64,000 nucleotides of DNA, from assembly GCF_004102725.1 (NCBI RefSeq), contig NZ_LHQS01000004.1, positions 62,001 through 126,000 on the forward strand, in the 5' to 3' direction. The position numbers and the translations under genes were made by a program. The DNA is from Methanoculleus taiwanensis. GTDB lineage: Archaea; Halobacteriota; Methanomicrobia; Methanomicrobiales; Methanoculleaceae. The notes beneath the pieces are model-generated. The model saw only the letters and a list, made by a program, of their open reading frames with translations. It was not told the DNA's origin and made no database searches. Position 1 is the first letter of the stretch; every line of letters starts with the position of its first letter. Positions 37,081 through 45,932 of this stretch are shown piece by piece.

Positions 37081-37707
37081 ATGGCACAGGAACAGATACA
37101 GATGCAGAAGAAGTACGAACTGCCGCCGCTCCCCTATGAGGCAAACGCCCTCGAACCGTATATATCGCAGGAGCAGCTCTCCCTGCACCACGACAAACAC
37201 CACCAGGCCTACGTGAAAGGTGCCAATGCGGATCTCGAGAAGATCGAGCAGGCACGGCGGGATAACGCCAGTATCGATGAGAAGGCGATTCTCAAAGAAC
37301 TCTCGTTCAACATCGGCGGGCATATCCTCCACTCGCTCTTCTGGCCAACGATGGCGCCGGCAGGCAAAGGAGGCGGAACGCCGGGCGGGGCTCTCGCAGA
37401 CGCGCTCGACCGGGAGTTCGGCAGCTTCGAACGATTTAAATCAGAGTTTTCGCAGGCAGCATCCAGCGTCGAAGGCTCGGGATGGGCAGCACTCGCGATC
37501 GACGAGATAACCGGTCGGCCGATGGTCATGCAGATCGAAAAACACAGCAACAACGTCTACCCCTCAGCCCCGATCATCATGGTGCTGGACATGTGGGAGC
37601 ATGCCTACTACGTCGACTACCGGAACAGCCGGGCAGACTTTATCGATGCATTCTGGAACGTCGTCAACTGGGACGAAGTGAACCGCCGCATCGAGCAGCG
37701 GGTATAG
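37081..37707 (+). CDS. sod: iron/manganese superoxide dismutase
   Basis: Disproportionates superoxide in the cytoplasm. The 208-residue protein has the metal ligands in their usual places: His in [11 protein letters not shown] (residue 40s), His in [10 protein letters not shown], and Asp and His in [11 protein letters not shown], typical of Fe/Mn-SOD. A short N-terminal extension ([15 protein letters not shown]) precedes the fold. GAGGTGAT is a strong Shine-Dalgarno with 6-base spacing. Its presence suggests that this presumed anaerobe meets oxygen intermittently. A divergent surface-protein gene faces it. Confidence 0.97.
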   Translation: MAQEQIQMQKKYELPPLPYEANALEPYISQEQLSLHHDKHHQAYVKGANADLEKIEQARRDNASIDEKAILKELSFNIGGHILHSLFWPTMAPAGKGGGTPGGALADALDREFGSFERFKSEFSQAASSVEGSGWAALAIDEITGRPMVMQIEKHSNNVYPSAPIIMVLDMWEHAYYVDYRNSRADFIDAFWNVVNWDEVNRRIEQRV

Positions 37708-37928
37708 CCGGATCGGCCCCTCACCGGGAGGCGGGTCAGGGAAGCCCACCCTCTTTTTTCAGAATACGAAAGTGCCTCTCACGTATAGGTGTCGCCCGAA
37801 ATCCAGAACGTTTAATGCGCTTCCCGTCGCATATGTATGATTCATTCAGAGGCTTGATATTGTTCTTTTCTGAATGGAACGGGCAGTAATGCCGGAAACT
37901 GACACGCTCATACTCCGAGGTACATACC

Positions 37929-39971
37929 ATGTCACACTACATGTTGAGTGAATACGAATCATACGATCTACTGCAGCAGTACGGAATTCCGGTACCGGGT
38001 TACAGCATTGTTGAGTCAGCCGCAGAGGCAGGCCAGGCGGCGGAGAAGATCGGCTACCCCGTCGTTATGAAGATCTACTCGCCGGAAATTATTCATAAGA
38101 GCGATGCCGGCGGCGTGATCATCGGTATAGGTTCGAAGGCGGCAGCCTGCAGCGCATTCGATCAGATCATCGCAAACGCAAGGGAATACAACCCCGATGC
38201 CGAGATCAAAGGAGTCATCGTCGAGCAGCAGGCCGCGCCCGGGCTCGAGCTGATCATCGGCGGGAAGACCGACCCGGCCTTCGGGAAAGTATTGACGTTC
38301 GGAATGGGCGGAACGCTCGTCGAACTGATGAAAGACGTCACGCTGCGGATCCTCCCCATCGATGAGGCCTCGATCCGTCAGATGATCCGGGAGATCAACG
38401 GCTACCCCATCATCAAAGGATACCGGGGGATGAAACCAAAGGACGAGGAGACCCTCGTGCAGATCATCTCCGCGGTTCACCGGTTCTTTGCGGAGAATAC
38501 CCATATCGTGGAGTTCGACATCAACCCGCTTCGCCTCTACGAGTCCGGCGCCTGCATCGTCGATGCCCGGATATTCGTCGACGACGAGGCCGAGGAACGG
38601 AAGGCAAAGGAGCGACCCCTGGTTCCGCTCGAGTACTTCTCCCCCCGGTCAATCGCCGTCGTCGGCGCCTCCTCGGATTCGAAGAAGATGGGGTATGCCG
38701 TGCTGCACAACCTCCTTCACTTCCCGGGACAGCTCTACCCCGTGAACAACAAACGCGCGGAGATCCAGGGTCTGAAAGCCTACCCTTCCGTCGCTGCCAT
38801 TCCAAATCCGGTCGATATGGCGGTCATCACCGTTCCTGCAAACCACGTCCCCGCGGTGATCGAGGAGTGCGGGCAGAAAGGGGTCGCCATCGCCGTCATC
38901 ATTACGGCCGGGTTCAAAGAGATGGGCGAGACCGGAAAAGCGCTCGAGGATCGTATTGTCCAGATAGCAGAACGGTACGGCACCCGGATCGTCGGGCCGA
39001 ACTGTCTTGGCCTGATCATCCCCCCGCGGGGGATCGATACGACTTACGTGCACGAATCTCCGAAACCCGGCAATATTGCCTTCATCTCCCAGAGCGGTGC
39101 GATCATCAACACGGTTGTGGACTGGAGCATCGCCCACGACATCGGCTTTTCGGCGGTCGTCTCGGTAGGCAACCAGGCCGACCTCAACTTCATAGACTAC
39201 CTCCGGTTCGTGGAGCGCGACCCGAAGACAAAGGGGATCATCCTCTACATCGAGGAGATCCAGGACGGCAAGACCTTCACGAAGGTGGTCAGCGAAGTCT
39301 CGAAGAGCAAACCGGTCGTTGCAATCAAGTCGGGCTCCTCGCAGAAGGGACAGGCGGCCGCCTCCTCGCATACGGGTTCGCTCTCCGGATCGTATGAGGT
39401 CTACATGGAAGCATTCCGGAATGCGGGCGTCATCCCGGTTCACACCCTGACCGGTGCTTTCCAGGTCGCCGAGATGCTGGCGTCCCCGAAGGGGTATCCA
39501 CGCGGCAAGCGGGCGGTTGTCGTGACGAACGCAGGCGGATTCTCGGTTCTCTCCTCCGACTATGCTGAGCGGTACGGTATCGACCTCATCGATCTCTCAC
39601 CCGAGATCCTCGAAGAGCTCAACGAGTTCCTACCCGAGTTCTGGAATAAAGGAAACCCGCTCGATCTCCTCGGGGATGCCGGTGAGAAGCGGTTCGAGAA
39701 GGTCTTCGATGCACTGATCCGCCACCAGGATGCATGGGATATTGCATTTGTCATCGGGTTCCCGAACCTGGTGATGAAGTCCGACCAGCTGGCAAACCAG
39801 ATCGTTCAGTTTGCAGGGAAGACCGAGAACATGGTCGTCGGAGCACTCCTCGGCGGAGACTCGATGCAGCGCGGCCGTGACATCCTGAAAGAGAACGGCA
39901 TCCCGAGTTTCGAGGAACTGGACTTCACCTTCCGGGTGATGGGGAGAATCCTCTGGCAGCGGTTCCGTTGA
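37929..39971 (+). CDS. acd: ADP-forming acetate/acyl-CoA synthetase, fused subunits
   Basis: Interconverts acyl-CoA plus ADP plus phosphate with acid plus CoA plus ATP, giving substrate-level ATP or activating acids. The 680-residue chain has an N-terminal ATP-grasp domain (residues 1-235: YPVVMKIYSPEIIHKSDAGGV, GLELIIGGKTDPAFGKVLTFG) and then the CoA-binding and succinyl-CoA-ligase-like domains (FSPRSIAVVGASSDSKKMG, GPNCLGLI, GNIAFISQSGA, ASSHTGSLSG). The His in SHTGS is the expected phosphohistidine. The beta-alpha order is opposite to the common alpha-beta fusion. Preferred acid is unknown. A hairpin terminator follows. Confidence 0.95.
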   Translation: MSHYMLSEYESYDLLQQYGIPVPGYSIVESAAEAGQAAEKIGYPVVMKIYSPEIIHKSDAGGVIIGIGSKAAACSAFDQIIANAREYNPDAEIKGVIVEQQAAPGLELIIGGKTDPAFGKVLTFGMGGTLVELMKDVTLRILPIDEASIRQMIREINGYPIIKGYRGMKPKDEETLVQIISAVHRFFAENTHIVEFDINPLRLYESGACIVDARIFVDDEAEERKAKERPLVPLEYFSPRSIAVVGASSDSKKMGYAVLHNLLHFPGQLYPVNNKRAEIQGLKAYPSVAAIPNPVDMAVITVPANHVPAVIEECGQKGVAIAVIITAGFKEMGETGKALEDRIVQIAERYGTRIVGPNCLGLIIPPRGIDTTYVHESPKPGNIAFISQSGAIINTVVDWSIAHDIGFSAVVSVGNQADLNFIDYLRFVERDPKTKGIILYIEEIQDGKTFTKVVSEVSKSKPVVAIKSGSSQKGQAAASSHTGSLSGSYEVYMEAFRNAGVIPVHTLTGAFQVAEMLASPKGYPRGKRAVVVTNAGGFSVLSSDYAERYGIDLIDLSPEILEELNEFLPEFWNKGNPLDLLGDAGEKRFEKVFDALIRHQDAWDIAFVIGFPNLVMKSDQLANQIVQFAGKTENMVVGALLGGDSMQRGRDILKENGIPSFEELDFTFRVMGRILWQRFR

Positions 39972-40007
39972 GACCAACCCGGGCAGTTACAGAAGATAAG
40001 CGACAAA

Positions 40008-40044
40008 GGCAGGGAGAGAAAGAGATCTCCTGCCACCGTTTTTT
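40008..40044 (+). terminator. hairpin plus T-run after acd
   Basis: GGCAGGGAGA (40008-40017) pairs with TCTCCTGCC (40026-40034) with one bulge, and TTTTTT follows at 40039-40044. The structure starts 37 bases after the acd stop. Confidence 0.75.
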
Positions 40045-40483
40045 GGGTAGAAAGCAGCGGTATCCACTACAGGGAGACCGATAACCCCGATCATGCACCG
40101 GACTTCCAATCACCCCCACGACAAGAAACGCGTCTGTCGGTTCACCCGCCTCCTTATCGCAGGGACAGGCCTTCTCTGCATCCGCAGCAGTCTTGTAGCC
40201 CCGGGGATCTTGAGAAGGGGGAGACACTCCTGCACCGGTAAGCCACCCGGGCAGGTACGGTGTCGGGTCGAGCGAGCGATGAAAAGGGTAGAAGATACGA
40301 TACGACCGGCATAATCAACCCGGATCTCCCAATAGGGGTTCCTTAACCGATGTCACCCTGCCCATCCCGGCCGGACGCCCCGGCATCCTCCACACCCGGG
40401 TGGCCGGTTAGAGCCTTTTGGTGTGGGATCCGGCAGGAAAACCCCGATTTTAAGGGATAATTACTTTAAACGCGCCATCAAAA

Positions 40484-40516
40484 TTTATTTATAATTTGGT
40501 CCCCCCTCGGGGGGGC
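40484..40516 (+). promoter_or_regulatory. FKBP promoter and GC-rich hairpin
   Basis: The A/T-rich block TTATTTATAATTTGG (about 40486-40500) is a strong TATA candidate. It is followed at 40501-40515 by CCCCCCTCGGGGGGG, which can form a 6-bp G/C stem with a 3-base loop. GGTGA Shine-Dalgarno and ATG 40527 follow. Depending on the start site, the hairpin lies in the initiation region or the 5' leader. Confidence 0.55.
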
Positions 40517-40526
40517 GGTGAGTAAC

Positions 40527-40976
40527 ATGGCTCAGGCAAAAGAAGGAGACACCGTAAAGGTGCATTACACGGGAAAACTGCAGGATGGAACGGTTTTTGA
40601 CAGCTCAGACGAAAGAGCGCCGATTGAATTCACAATCGGCGAAGGTCAGGTTATATCCGGCTTCGAGCAGGCAGTCGTCGGAATGGAGCCCGGAGAGACA
40701 AAGACCACCACCGTCCCGGCGGAAGAGGCATACGGCCCTCACCGTGACGAGATGCTGCTTGAAGTAGATCGCGAACAGTTTCCGGAGGATGTCCAGCCGG
40801 AGACCGGTCAGCAACTGCAGATCAGCCAGCCCGACGGCAGAACCTTCTTCGTCACCGTTAGCGATATCTCGGAATCGAGTGTGGTGCTGGATGCCAATCA
40901 CCCGCTTGCAGGCAAAGATCTGACGTTCGAGATCCGGCTCGTCGAAGTGAACCCACCCGAGAGCATCACGGCATAA
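40527..40976 (+). CDS. FKBP-type peptidyl-prolyl cis-trans isomerase
   Basis: Catalyses proline isomerisation and acts as a folding helper. The 149-residue archaeal SlyD-like FKBP has [43 protein letters not shown] and [10 protein letters not shown], with the insert-in-flap domain following at about residues 75-130. The frame begins at GTG 40518, but ATG 40527 has GGTGA at a 5-base distance and gives the usual MAQAKEGD start. The gene sits alone. A T-run (CATCTTTTTTACAGG) about 60 bases downstream may end transcription. Confidence 0.96.
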   Translation: MAQAKEGDTVKVHYTGKLQDGTVFDSSDERAPIEFTIGEGQVISGFEQAVVGMEPGETKTTTVPAEEAYGPHRDEMLLEVDREQFPEDVQPETGQQLQISQPDGRTFFVTVSDISESSVVLDANHPLAGKDLTFEIRLVEVNPPESITA

Positions 40977-41203
40977 CTGCATCCCGGATCCGGTGTATTC
41001 CAGGGTTTGTGTCCCGCCGGTGCAGATCCGATTCACATCTTTTTTACAGGCACCCACTCCTCGCAACAAAGCATTCACCGACCTGCGAGTGAATGCCGGC
41101 CATTTCACCCCCTTCAGGTCCCGGGCACGGGCAGACGACACCCGTGCCACACCGATCGGTAAGGCACAATGCTTATATTCCGTGCCAACGCCCATTCGGC
41201 AAC

Positions 41204-43570
41204 ATGTATAAAAATGCACAGATACTAATTTTCATCGCCTTAATGGCGATGATCGTCCCGCTGGGCGCTTCCGCTCAGGAAAACGAAACAACGAACGCCA
41301 CCGGGAGCATTCCTCCTGAGGTTCTCGAGTACGGAGGGGACTGGCCGCTGCCGAATTATGACTATGCCAACACGCGAGCGACAACAAACGCATCGATAGA
41401 TGCCGGTAACGTCAACGATCTCGGGGTCGCCTGGGCGTTCGCCATTCCGGCCACGGGGGCGTTTGGTGCTGCCTCAAGTAACCCGATCGTGATGGGCGAC
41501 ACCGTCTACTTCCAGGATCTCAACGCCAGTGTCTTTGCCCTCGACCTTGAGAATGGGTCGGAGATCTGGGCGCAGCGGTACGACAACGCATCGGTTCTCG
41601 GCCCGAACGGCCCTGCTGTCGGGTGGGGGAAGGTCTTCGTCGCAAAGGATCCGTTCAATATGGCAGCCCTGAACGCAACGACCGGTGAAGAGATCTGGGC
41701 GACCAGAATCGTATTCAAGGTCAACGAGACCGGCACGCTCATCGGCGAAGGGATCGATATCCAGCCGTCCGTCTACGGCGGTCAGGTGCTCACCTCGACG
41801 GTGCCCGGAACCGGCGATGTCTTCTACCAGCCGGGAAGTATCGGCGTCATCTACGCCCTCGACCAGGAAACCGGCGAGGTTGCCTGGAACTTCAGCACCG
41901 TCGACTCGCCTGACCTCTGGGGCAATCCCGACGTGAACAGCGGCGGCGGTGCCTGGTACTCGCCCGCCGTCGATACCGAACGGAACGTAACCTACTGGGG
42001 CGTCGGCAACCCGGCACCGTGGCCGGGCACAGAAGAGTGGCCGAACGGAACGAGCAGACCAGGGCCGAACCTCTACACCAACAGCATCGTAGCCCTCGGC
42101 ACCGATAACGGAAGCCTGGAGTGGTACGCTCAAGCCCTTCCGCATGACCTCTTCGATTACGATCTCCAGATCCCGCCGATCCTCGCGACCGCGAACATCA
42201 CCGGCGAAGAGCAGGATATCGTCATCGGCGCCGGAAAGATGGGACGCGTCTATGCCTTCAACCGCGACAGCGGAGAACGGCTCTGGGTCGCCGTGGTCGG
42301 CGAGCACCAGAACGACCAGCTCGCGGGCATTCCGCCGAACGAGACGGTGACCGTCTACCCCGGATACTTCGGCGGGGTCGAGACGCCCATGGCCTATGCC
42401 GACGGGAGCGCCTATGTACCGAGCCTCGACCTCTCCTCAAACTACACCTCCACCCAGGCAACCGGCCAGGAATCGTTCAACGAATCCGTCGGCAGGCTAA
42501 CCGCTCTCGAGGTGGATACGGGTAAGGTGCTCTGGGATAAGGAGTTCGACTCCCCGAACTTCGGCGGTGCTACGATCGTCAACGATCTCGTATTCACGGC
42601 GACGTACGACGGCGTCATCTACGCCTTCGACCGGATGAGCGGTGAGGAGGTCTGGAACTGGACGGCACCCGCAGGCATCAACGCCTGGCCCGCCGTCGTG
42701 AACGACACTATCGTCTGGCCGGCAGGTTCCGGTGAACAGCCCGTGCTCGTCGCGCTTCGGCTGGGGGCGGAAGGTGGCAACGTTACGATGCCGGGGAACA
42801 TAACCGGTAGCCAGACCGGAAACATGACCGCTGGCAATCAGACGATGGATAACGTAACCGGGAACCAGACTACGAACAACATGACCGGGGTGCCGAACGT
42901 GACCATCACCATGCCGGAGAACGGATCAACCGTCTCCGCCGGCAATGTGACGGTTGACGTCAACATCACGAACTTCAGCCTAGTCGACAACCTCGGAGGG
43001 GCACCCGTCGCCGGTGAAGGACACATCCACTATTACCTCGACGTCGCCCCGCCGACCGAGCAGGGCAAACCCGCCGTCCCGGAGAACGGCTCCTACGCCG
43101 TGAGCACGAACACCTCCTACACCTGGGAGAACGTCACGCCAGGGATGCACAACCTCTCCGTCCAGCTCGTCAACAACGATCATACGCCGCTCGATCCACC
43201 GGTCACGGCCATGGTCAACGTGACTGCCGAAGGAGAGGCAGGGAATGCCACACCCACAGAGACAGCGGCGCCGGAGCAGCCGGAGACCGCGACAGTCGAT
43301 CTGGTGGCTGAAAACATTGCCTTCGATATGAATACCATCACCGTACCCGCCGGTGCGAACGTGACGGTAAACTTCACAAACCTCGACACCGCTCCGCATA
43401 ATCTGGCGGTATATACCACTTCAGCCGCAGACGACCCGCTCTTCGTCGGCGAGATCATCAACCAGGGGAACATAACCTACACATTCACCGCGCCGGAGGA
43501 ACCGGGAACCTACTTCTTCCGCTGCGATGTACACCCCGTCGCCATGACCGGCGATTTCATCGTGCAGTGA
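41204..43570 (+). CDS. secreted PQQ-dehydrogenase-like propeller with cupredoxin domain
   Basis: A 788-residue exported protein. Residues 1-25 are a signal peptide (ILIFIALMAMIVPLGASA). Residues 45-520 form an eight-blade beta-propeller with the quinoprotein signatures GVGNPAPW (N269, the usual metal ligand) and HDLFDYD (D318 catalytic; D320 two residues on). A linker near 524-565 is packed with N-glycosylation sequons. Then comes a GEGHIHYYLD domain resembling DUF4399, and a C-terminal cupredoxin domain with apparent blue-copper ligands H732, C774, H777 and M781. TATA CTTATATT lies about 28 bases upstream, so translation is probably leaderless. It is likely a PQQ-dependent oxidoreductase at the cell surface, substrate unknown. 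Confidence 0.87.
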   Translation: MYKNAQILIFIALMAMIVPLGASAQENETTNATGSIPPEVLEYGGDWPLPNYDYANTRATTNASIDAGNVNDLGVAWAFAIPATGAFGAASSNPIVMGDTVYFQDLNASVFALDLENGSEIWAQRYDNASVLGPNGPAVGWGKVFVAKDPFNMAALNATTGEEIWATRIVFKVNETGTLIGEGIDIQPSVYGGQVLTSTVPGTGDVFYQPGSIGVIYALDQETGEVAWNFSTVDSPDLWGNPDVNSGGGAWYSPAVDTERNVTYWGVGNPAPWPGTEEWPNGTSRPGPNLYTNSIVALGTDNGSLEWYAQALPHDLFDYDLQIPPILATANITGEEQDIVIGAGKMGRVYAFNRDSGERLWVAVVGEHQNDQLAGIPPNETVTVYPGYFGGVETPMAYADGSAYVPSLDLSSNYTSTQATGQESFNESVGRLTALEVDTGKVLWDKEFDSPNFGGATIVNDLVFTATYDGVIYAFDRMSGEEVWNWTAPAGINAWPAVVNDTIVWPAGSGEQPVLVALRLGAEGGNVTMPGNITGSQTGNMTAGNQTMDNVTGNQTTNNMTGVPNVTITMPENGSTVSAGNVTVDVNITNFSLVDNLGGAPVAGEGHIHYYLDVAPPTEQGKPAVPENGSYAVSTNTSYTWENVTPGMHNLSVQLVNNDHTPLDPPVTAMVNVTAEGEAGNATPTETAAPEQPETATVDLVAENIAFDMNTITVPAGANVTVNFTNLDTAPHNLAVYTTSAADDPLFVGEIINQGNITYTFTAPEEPGTYFFRCDVHPVAMTGDFIVQ

Positions 43571-43653
43571 CACCGATATCGATAAGAGACCCCATTTTTT
43601 TTATTCCGCCGGAGAAAGTACATAAGGAAACTTGTATAAGACGAACACACGCC

Positions 43654-44220
43654 ATGAAAGAACGCAACCGCCGGTCGATCGTCGGGATTACTCTCTCCCG
43701 CATCATCGGCCTCATCATATTCCTGATCGTCCTCGGCATCCTGAACATCGTTGCTGAATCGCTTCAGGCTCCCATCTACCAACAGATCGTTCTCTTCCTG
43801 AACGCCAGTCTCGGACTGATCGTTATTATAACGGTGTTCTTCCTCATCGGGGAGATCTTCGGAGCGCTGCGGTTTCCTGCAAATCTTCCCGCACCGCTCT
43901 TCAACGCCATCGGCGCCGTCTTTCTGGCAGTGTTTCTGATCCGCCTCTTCGGGCTGGTCGCCGCAATCTCGGGCGTCGGCGTATTCCTCCTCTTCGAGGA
44001 GTTTGCTTTCCTGATCTATCCGGCAGTATTTCTCATCGTCCTGATCGGAGGGTTCATCGGAATCTTCACATCAGCCGGCGATACCGGTGATGGAGAGGGA
44101 AAAAACGACGAAAAGAAGTCAGACGGCACGGACAGGACATGGGATGATATAGGCGATGATATCCGGAGGATAGGTGAAGATATAATCCGGAAGATCCGCG
44201 AAGAGTTCAGGAAGGGGTAG
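43654..44220 (+). CDS. multi-span membrane protein of unknown function
   Basis: A 188-residue protein with four to five hydrophobic spans (GLIIFLIVLGILNIVA, LGLIVIITVFFLIGEIFG, IGAVFLAVFLIRLFGLVA, AISGVGVFLLFEE-AFLIYPA, FLIVLIGGFIGIF) and a charged cytosolic tail (GEGKNDEKKSDGTDRTWDD, then IRRIGEDIIRKIREEFRKG) that forms an amphipathic helix. ATG 43654 is chosen; the frame opens at 43567 in the spacer. It follows the propeller gene by 83 bases and converges on a pair of small paralogous genes. I do not recognise the family. Confidence 0.8.
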   Translation: MKERNRRSIVGITLSRIIGLIIFLIVLGILNIVAESLQAPIYQQIVLFLNASLGLIVIITVFFLIGEIFGALRFPANLPAPLFNAIGAVFLAVFLIRLFGLVAAISGVGVFLLFEEFAFLIYPAVFLIVLIGGFIGIFTSAGDTGDGEGKNDEKKSDGTDRTWDDIGDDIRRIGEDIIRKIREEFRKG

Positions 44221-44232
44221 CCGTCGCAGAGA

Positions 44233-44508
44233 CTATCGGGGGAACGCCTCCGTCTCCGGGTCACCGGACGCAAAGACCCTCGCTTCGGTTACGGCCTGCG
44301 TCTCCGGATCCGTCCTGACCAGAACGACGAGTTCGTACTCGCGGCTCTCCCATCGCGCAGATCCGGGCAGATCCTCCACAGCGCGGAAACTAAAATTGTG
44401 CAGTTCTTCACGAAGGCCGGGATAGGTCGGCGTGTCGCGGATCGCTGCCTCGACGAACTCCTTCGTCCCCTGCTGCCGACCTCGCTCAATACGGTCTATC
44501 CGGGTCAT
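44233..44508 (-). CDS. small hypothetical protein, paralogue of the next gene
   Basis: A 91-residue soluble protein. Residues 30-80 (PTYPGLREELHNFSF, then ARWESREYELVVLVRTD) align with the neighbouring small protein at 44660-44917: P-Y-G-hydrophobic-basic-x-EL, then an aromatic position and a strand V-x-LV-x-x-R. No signal peptide. GGGGGT precedes the start. Function unknown; it converges on the membrane protein gene. Confidence 0.72.
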   Translation of the reverse strand: MTRIDRIERGRQQGTKEFVEAAIRDTPTYPGLREELHNFSFRAVEDLPGSARWESREYELVVLVRTDPETQAVTEARVFASGDPETEAFPR

Positions 44509-44659
44509 GACCCCCTATCAAGCATCAGTCTGCATAAAAATGATCCGGCAGGCAGCGGCATCTCCGTCACACAGCCCGGTGCGGCCTTGCATAGTCGGTT
44601 CAGGAACCGGATAAGGAGTGTTGCGAGGTGATGAGCGGCAGCCCGGGCTCGTAACGCAC

Positions 44660-44917
44660 TCAACGCCTGATCGGCGCTACTTCATCAAACGATGCGACGC
44701 GATACCCCGAATATCCCCCGCCGAGGTTTATTCGGAGGAAGACAAGGATCTGGAGATCCGGCTGAACCCAGACGGCATACTCCGGCCTGTCGGTCTGCGG
44801 AATGAAATTGAGCGATTCAAGTTCAGATTTCACGCCAGTATAATCGGGATTCGACTGGATCATCTCCTCGATCTGTGCCATTACCTGCCTCTGCTGCAGG
44901 GATGCCATACCGTTCAT
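44660..44917 (-). CDS. small hypothetical protein, tandem paralogue
   Basis: An 85-residue protein: MNGMASLQQRQVMAQIEEM, then PDYTGVKSELESLNF and PEYAVWVQPDLQILVFLRIN. It starts in GGGGGAGTATGATG, where GGAG lies 5 bases before the chosen ATG 44917. The longer frame to 45247 includes the promoter of the FHA gene and is not believable. It shares its core pattern with the 91-residue neighbour, so the two are tandem paralogues separated by 151 bases. No domain is recognised. Confidence 0.72.
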   Translation of the reverse strand: MNGMASLQQRQVMAQIEEMIQSNPDYTGVKSELESLNFIPQTDRPEYAVWVQPDLQILVFLRINLGGGYSGYRVASFDEVAPIRR

Positions 44918-45110
44918 CATACTCCCCCGAAGAGACCATCGATCGTAATAAGCATGATCCCGAGCGAACGGGTCACAGCGGAGAAGCCGGAACCCGGGGA
45001 TCGAAGAGACTCGCGGACGGATCGGGGAGAATGCTCCCGTCATTGCAGGTTTAACTGATGAGCCGGATAGTTTCGCAATCTTATTGGGAACGACCCGCCC
45101 ATAGGAGTAC

Positions 45111-45932
45111 ATGGGCGGGAGGCCTCTAGGCGGAGACGAGGAAGGAGCAACAATAGTTCTCCTGGAAGATACGGATTCACTGCAGGAACTCTCCGAATAT
45201 CTCGACGTCCTCTCAAGCACGACCCGGCTTAAGATCCTCAAGCTCATCGAGCAGAAACCAAAAGATATCCGCCGGATCGCATCGGAGATCCAGTCGAGTT
45301 ACGAAAACACCAAAAAGCACATGGATAAACTCCTCAGCATCGGTGTCGTCCGCAAGGAGGCGGGACTTTCGCGGGAAACCTCGAGGGGCATTCACCCGGT
45401 CTGGAAGTACTCGCTCGTGCCCGGAACGATGGAGGCGATCGTGAGGAACCTCGGCCTCTTCTCCAACATGAAACTTACCGTCACCGATGCCGATCTCACC
45501 GTCAGGCTCGCCGCCGTACGCGGCAAGGTCTCGGAGGAACTCACAAACCCCTCACCGACCATCACGCTCCTCGGCGGGCCTGACGACGGAATGTCCTTCC
45601 TCCTTGAAGGCAGCCGGATGCCGGTCGGCAGGGGCGAGAGGGGCGCACCGACGGCATACGTTCCCGGCTCCGCCATCACGCTCTCCGAGGAGTACGGTGC
45701 CGTGACCCGCATCTCAAAACCGCATGCCGTCTTCATTCTGCGGGACAGAATCTGGCACCTCGAGGACTGCGGGAGTACCGGCGGTACATTTATCAACGGT
45801 ACCGCACTCGTTCCTCACCGCAGATACATACTCAAAGACGGCGATCTCATAGAGTGTGCAAAAGGCGTCCACGGAGCATCCTTCGTCTTCGTCGGCGGAA
45901 CCGAATCGGGACAGGGGGAGGAGAGAACCTGA
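45111..45932 (+). CDS. winged-helix/FHA-domain protein
   Basis: A 273-residue protein joining an N-terminal winged helix (YLDVLSSTTRLKILKLIEQK, IASEIQSSYENTKKHMDKLL) to a C-terminal FHA domain (MPVGRGERG, VTRISKPHAVFILRD, LEDCGSTGGTFINGT). FHA domains bind phosphothreonine, so it could be a DNA-binding regulator controlled by phosphorylation. AGGAG sits 5 bases upstream of the ATG. Its stop overlaps the CTG of the kinase gene in CTGA, which suggests they are made together. Confidence 0.9.
   Translation: MGGRPLGGDEEGATIVLLEDTDSLQELSEYLDVLSSTTRLKILKLIEQKPKDIRRIASEIQSSYENTKKHMDKLLSIGVVRKEAGLSRETSRGIHPVWKYSLVPGTMEAIVRNLGLFSNMKLTVTDADLTVRLAAVRGKVSEELTNPSPTITLLGGPDDGMSFLLEGSRMPVGRGERGAPTAYVPGSAITLSEEYGAVTRISKPHAVFILRDRIWHLEDCGSTGGTFINGTALVPHRRYILKDGDLIECAKGVHGASFVFVGGTESGQGEERT

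Larger units (their letters stand above)
39972..40526. other. non-coding spacer before FKBP
   Basis: A 555-base stretch without a gene I can support. It holds the acd terminator at 40008-40044 and the FKBP promoter at its 3' end. A 73-codon frame at 40093-40314 has arginine- and cysteine-rich, non-globular composition and no Shine-Dalgarno I trust, so I treat it as chance. Confidence 0.6.

Noticed and set aside
40093-40314. 73-codon frame in the spacer before FKBP
   Set aside because: No Shine-Dalgarno or promoter I trust, and its composition is that of random GC-rich sequence.
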